Shown one piece after another: positions 34,816-37,992 of a stretch of 37,992 nucleotides of DNA. Position 1 is the first letter of the stretch; each line of letters opens with the position of its first letter. A program made the translations under genes and the position numbers. Origin of the DNA: Opitutus sp. (GTDB taxonomy: Bacteria > Verrucomicrobiota > Verrucomicrobiia > Opitutales > Opitutaceae); the NCBI GenBank assembly GCA_025361365.1, contig JANYAM010000011.1, positions 1 to 37,992 of the forward strand, in the 5' to 3' direction. The notes under the pieces are model-generated. The model searched no databases, was not told the DNA's origin, and worked only from the letters and a program-made list of their open reading frames with translations.

Positions 34816-37467
34816 TTACTCGGCGCGCAGGACGGTCATCGCGTCCACCTTGCCGGCGCGGCGGGCCGGGATCCAGCAGGCGACCAGAGCGACGCCCACG
34901 AGCAGCAGGGTGGTGCCGACGAGCACCGGGAGACTTTCCAGGTGCATGTTGGGAAAATCGGCGGCGAGCACCCGGGCCACGCCCACGGCACCCAGCAGGC
35001 CAAGGGTCGAACCGAGGAGCGCCTGCTTCACCCCCGCACCGAGCACGAGCCGGGTGATGTCGCGCACGCTCGCACCGAGGGCGAGGCGGATGGCGAACTC
35101 GCCGGTGCGCTGCGCGATGGTGCGGGCGATGACCCCGTAGATGCCGAGCGACGCCAGGCCGAGGCCGAGCACGGCGAAGGACGAGAGCATGTCACGCAGC
35201 ACACCCTGCTGGTAATTGGCCCGGAAGATGATGGCGTCCGCCGGCTGGAGCTTGCGCACGGGGAGGTCGGGATCCAGTTCCGCCATGGTCCGGCGGACGC
35301 TGTCCACGAGGGTGGAGGGGACGGCGCCGGTGGCGCGCACCGCGATCTCGAAGCGCAGCCGCGGATCCTGCGCCATGGGCTGGTAGACCTGAAGGGCCGC
35401 GGCGTCAGCCTCGGGGACGGTGGAGACGACGTCGTTCACGACGCCGACGATCTCGCCCCATTGGGGTTGGGCGGCGGCCAAGGCAAGGCGTCCGCCGACG
35501 GGATCGGCTTCGCCGAACAGGTTCCGCGCCAGCGACTGGCTGATGACATAGACGCGGGCGGTCCCCGCCTTGTCGTCGGTGGTGAAGCCGCGGCCGGTGA
35601 GGACGTGCGTGCCGACCGTGGCGAAATAATCCGGGCTGACGCTGTTGAAGAGCGCCGCCGGCTCCTTGCCCGGTTCCGGCCGCGGCCGGTCCTCGACAAG
35701 ATATTTCCGGGAGTCGGGCCAGTTGAAATACGGCATGGTCGCGGCGAGGCCGGCCGAGGCGACGCCCGGCAGGGCGGCGAGCCGCTGCAGGGTCAGCCGT
35801 TGGAACTGCAGGATTTTCTCCGGCGTGGCGTAGGTGCCGGCCGGCAGCAGCACGGAGCCGCTGACCAGGCGCTCGGACTCCCAGCCGGAACGGCGGTGGT
35901 TGAGTTCGTCGAGGCCGCGGATGAACAGGGTGGCGCCCGTGAGGAGGATCATCGCGAGAGCGAACTGGCCGACGATGAGCAGCTGGCGGAAGCGCTGGTG
36001 GCCGCGGCCGCCCGTCGACCCGCGGCCGCCGTTCTTGAGCGTGCCGTTCAGGTCGAGGCGCAGGGCGAAGAGGGCGGGCGCGAGCCCGAAGGCCAGCGCG
36101 GTGGCCAGCGAGGCGCCGAACGCCCATGCGAGCACGCGCCAGTCGAGGGCGATCAGGACGCGCTCGCCGTTGTCGCCCGTCGAGCGGAACGACAGCCAGT
36201 CATCGACCCACAGGGCGACAATCACCGCGATCACGCCGCCGGCGAGGGCCAGCAACAGCGCCTCGATCAGCAGGGGCCGCAACAGCTGGAGGCGTGAGGC
36301 GCCGAGGGCGCCGCGCACCGCGAACTCGCGTGCGCGGGCCATGGTGCGCGCGAGGAGGAGGTTCGCGAGGTTCGAGCAGGCGATGAGCAGCACGAAGCCG
36401 GAGAGGCACATCAGCATCTTGAACATCACCGGGCCGTTCTCGCCAGCGACCAGCTCGGTGAGCGGCACGATCCGCCAGGTGGCGCCGGTGTTCTCCGCGG
36501 CATAGTCGGCCGCGAGCCGTGCGCCCAGGCCGGCGATGAACGCGTCCGCCTCGGGCCGCGACAGCGGGCCGGAACGGCGGCCGAGGATGCGAAGCAACTG
36601 GAGGTACCGGTCCGCGGCGGCGTCCGGCTCGAGGCCGAGCGGGCGGAAGAAGTCGATGTTGCCCATGTGGCGCCAGTCGTTGAAGGCGAGGGGCAGCACG
36701 CCGATGATCTCGTGCGGCTCGCCGTCGACCCGCACGCTGTGGCCGATGATATCGGGGCGGCCGCCAAACCGGTTTTGCCAGCAGCGCTGGCTGAGGATGA
36801 CCACGCGGTCGCTGCCGTGCGGCTCCTCGGCGGAGCGGAAATTCCGGCCCAGTTGCATCGCGGTCCCGAGCAGCGGGAAAAGATTGGCGGTGATGCGCGC
36901 CGCGGAGGCCATCTCGGCGGGCCGGCCCGGGTCCGCCAGGCCGGCGTCGCCGAGCTGGTAGGCGGCGACCTCGCCGTAGGGCCCGACGGCCGACCGCAGG
37001 TCGCGGAAGTCGGCGGCGGAGAAGTTGCCGTCGGGATTCTGGGGCGTAGCGCGATAAAGGCGCTCCAGCTGCGCCGGGTTGGCATAAGGGAGCGGGCGCA
37101 GCAGGATGGAATTGAACGCGCTGAACATCCCGGTGTTGATGCCGATGCCCAGCCCGAGCGTGACGACGGCCAGCAGGGAGAAGCCGGGGGACTTGAGCAG
37201 GGAACGGACCCCGAGGTGGAGATCCTGGAGGTAATTCTCCAGCCAGTGCCAGCCACGGCCCTCGCGCGCCTGCTCCTGCAGGCTGGCGACATTGCCGAAC
37301 TTCCGTTGCGCGGCGTAGCGGGCCTCCTCCGCAGGAAGGCCGTCGGCCTGCTGGTCGGCGGCGCGCTGCTCGAGATGAAAGCGCATTTCCTCGGCCATGT
37401 CCTGCTCGAGCTTGCCCTTCCCAAACAGCGCGCGGAGCGGGCGGAAGAGGCGACGGAGGGGATTCAT
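34816..37467 (-). CDS. MacB/FtsX-type ABC transporter permease (ADOP family)
   Basis: An 883-residue permease with two MacB-PCD/FtsX units. The N-terminal 90 residues (LEQDMAEEMRFHLEQRAADQ...AQRKFGN) are the short domain seen in permeases adjacent to PadR regulators. The first membrane helix is about 97-118 (FSLLAVVTLGLGIGINT), then an extracytoplasmic domain, an FtsX unit (ACSNLANLLLARTMARAREF), and a second unit ending near the C-terminus (TGEFAIRLALGASVRDITRLV). No ATP-binding domain is encoded here; the family often lacks an adjacent ATPase. It may export a compound or move lipoproteins. The gene follows the PadR gene by 28 bases, so both are one operon. Confidence 0.88.
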   Translation of the reverse strand: MNPLRRLFRPLRALFGKGKLEQDMAEEMRFHLEQRAADQQADGLPAEEARYAAQRKFGNVASLQEQAREGRGWHWLENYLQDLHLGVRSLLKSPGFSLLAVVTLGLGIGINTGMFSAFNSILLRPLPYANPAQLERLYRATPQNPDGNFSAADFRDLRSAVGPYGEVAAYQLGDAGLADPGRPAEMASAARITANLFPLLGTAMQLGRNFRSAEEPHGSDRVVILSQRCWQNRFGGRPDIIGHSVRVDGEPHEIIGVLPLAFNDWRHMGNIDFFRPLGLEPDAAADRYLQLLRILGRRSGPLSRPEADAFIAGLGARLAADYAAENTGATWRIVPLTELVAGENGPVMFKMLMCLSGFVLLIACSNLANLLLARTMARAREFAVRGALGASRLQLLRPLLIEALLLALAGGVIAVIVALWVDDWLSFRSTGDNGERVLIALDWRVLAWAFGASLATALAFGLAPALFALRLDLNGTLKNGGRGSTGGRGHQRFRQLLIVGQFALAMILLTGATLFIRGLDELNHRRSGWESERLVSGSVLLPAGTYATPEKILQFQRLTLQRLAALPGVASAGLAATMPYFNWPDSRKYLVEDRPRPEPGKEPAALFNSVSPDYFATVGTHVLTGRGFTTDDKAGTARVYVISQSLARNLFGEADPVGGRLALAAAQPQWGEIVGVVNDVVSTVPEADAAALQVYQPMAQDPRLRFEIAVRATGAVPSTLVDSVRRTMAELDPDLPVRKLQPADAIIFRANYQQGVLRDMLSSFAVLGLGLASLGIYGVIARTIAQRTGEFAIRLALGASVRDITRLVLGAGVKQALLGSTLGLLGAVGVARVLAADFPNMHLESLPVLVGTTLLLVGVALVACWIPARRAGKVDAMTVLRAE

Positions 37468-37495
37468 GATCGGAGGACGGAAGACAGAGAACGGG

Positions 37496-37825
37496 TCAGG
37501 CGGATTCCATGACGAGGGCGATGATGGCGGACATGCGGTCCCAGCCTTCGGTGGCGGTCTCGAGCTGTTTGCGGCCGGCGCGGGTGAGGGTGTAATACTT
37601 CGCGCGGCGGTTGTTCTCGGTCACCTTCCACTCAGCCTCGATCCAGCCCTTTTCCTCCATGCGGTAGAGCGCGGGGTAGAGGGAGCCCTCGTCCACCTGG
37701 AGCGCGCTCTTCGAAAGCTGCTCGAGCTTGAGCGTGATGCCCCAGCCGTGCAGCTCGCCGCGGCTGAGGACGCGGAGGACGAGCATGTCGAGGGTGCCTT
37801 GGAGGAGATCTTCTTTCTTGGCCAT
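37496..37825 (-). CDS. PadR-family transcriptional regulator
   Basis: A 109-residue protein with the PadR winged helix: LLQGTLDMLVLRVLSRGELHGWGI then the DNA-recognition part LYPALYRMEEKGWIEAEW and the wing NNRRAKYYTLTRAGRKQLE. It binds DNA as a dimer and represses its own operon in known cases. The start is the ATG at 37825 (MAKKEDLLQG); an ATG-type extension of 12 residues upstream is less likely. It is co-transcribed with the permease at 34816-37467. A palindrome at 37846-37874, upstream of its start, is a likely self-operator. Confidence 0.93.
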   Translation of the reverse strand: MAKKEDLLQGTLDMLVLRVLSRGELHGWGITLKLEQLSKSALQVDEGSLYPALYRMEEKGWIEAEWKVTENNRRAKYYTLTRAGRKQLETATEGWDRMSAIIALVMESA

Positions 37826-37845
37826 GGCCTGCTTACCTAGATGTT

Positions 37846-37874
37846 CTAAGGAAGTCGTCAAGCTTCTTCCTTAG
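37846..37874. promoter_or_regulatory. Putative PadR operator
   Basis: CTAAGGAAG (37846-37854) and CTTCCTTAG (37866-37874) are exact inverse complements, separated by 11 bases, and lie 21 to 49 bases upstream of the PadR start. The arms being about two helical turns apart, centre to centre, suits a dimeric winged-helix regulator. No promoter boxes can be assigned. Beyond 37880 to the end of the window no gene is seen; a weak GTGTTTG/CAAACAC inverted repeat is present. Confidence 0.5.
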
Positions 37875-37992
37875 GCGGGCCAAGGCAAAGAGGCGGAAAC
37901 CTCACCGTTGCTGGCTGCTGCCTGCCCAGTGTTTGTCCCGAGTTCTGCGAGGTGACCCCGCAAACACGGGCAAAGAAACCTGAAACCTGAAA

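Overview
The window is GC-rich, gene-dense bacterial DNA with no gap over about 200 bases. The gene content suggests a member of the Verrucomicrobiota, probably near Opitutaceae: paired PocR-type AraC regulators, a fused CcoN-CcoO oxidase subunit, a PadR regulator beside a large MacB/FtsX-like permease, and many dispersed palindromes between genes. This assignment is inferred from content; no rRNA or tRNA gene is present to confirm it.

Left part (1-17313), respiration. The window opens inside a [NiFe] hydrogenase operon: the C-terminal part of the large subunit, the cytochrome b subunit, the maturation protease and a membrane transporter with a His-rich loop. Next come two PocR/AraC regulators, a PAS histidine kinase with a NarL-type response regulator, a DksA-like protein and a c-type cytochrome. 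A complete cbb3 oxidase block follows: a small Cys-rich membrane protein, fused CcoNO, a 52-residue CcoQ-like protein, a one-heme CcoP, CcoG, a 49-residue CcoH-like protein, a SafE-type membrane protein and the CcoI copper ATPase. Together these would pass electrons from H2 through quinone and cytochrome c to oxygen at low O2. Two small paralogous Cys-motif proteins of no recognised family sit on the opposite strand, one beside the hydrogenase side and one directly before the oxidase block.

Middle part (17453-23386): adenine deaminase, a stand-alone four-helix-bundle membrane protein, an M24 aminopeptidase, and a second NarL/histidine kinase pair.

Lysine-type catabolic block (23513-30805): an FAD/Fe-S D-2-hydroxyacid dehydrogenase faces away from a DUF1338 (HglS-type) protein, followed by a saccharopine/lysine-6-dehydrogenase-like enzyme and an ALDH7-type aldehyde dehydrogenase. 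In order they could take lysine or saccharopine through aminoadipate semialdehyde, aminoadipate, 2-oxoadipate and D-2-hydroxyglutarate to 2-oxoglutarate. Only an aminotransferase (and lysine-ketoglutarate reductase, if the saccharopine route is used) is missing.

Right part (30905-37992): a putative esterase, a 732-residue EF-hand membrane protein of unknown function, a secreted HAD acid phosphatase, and a PadR regulator with a large ABC-type permease.

A second layer runs across the window: at least ten inverted-repeat elements of several families. They lie between genes, inside coding starts (ccoI), inside a coding sequence in frame (ccoG), at a stop codon (the FAD dehydrogenase) and between operon partners, once with a 12-base direct duplication.
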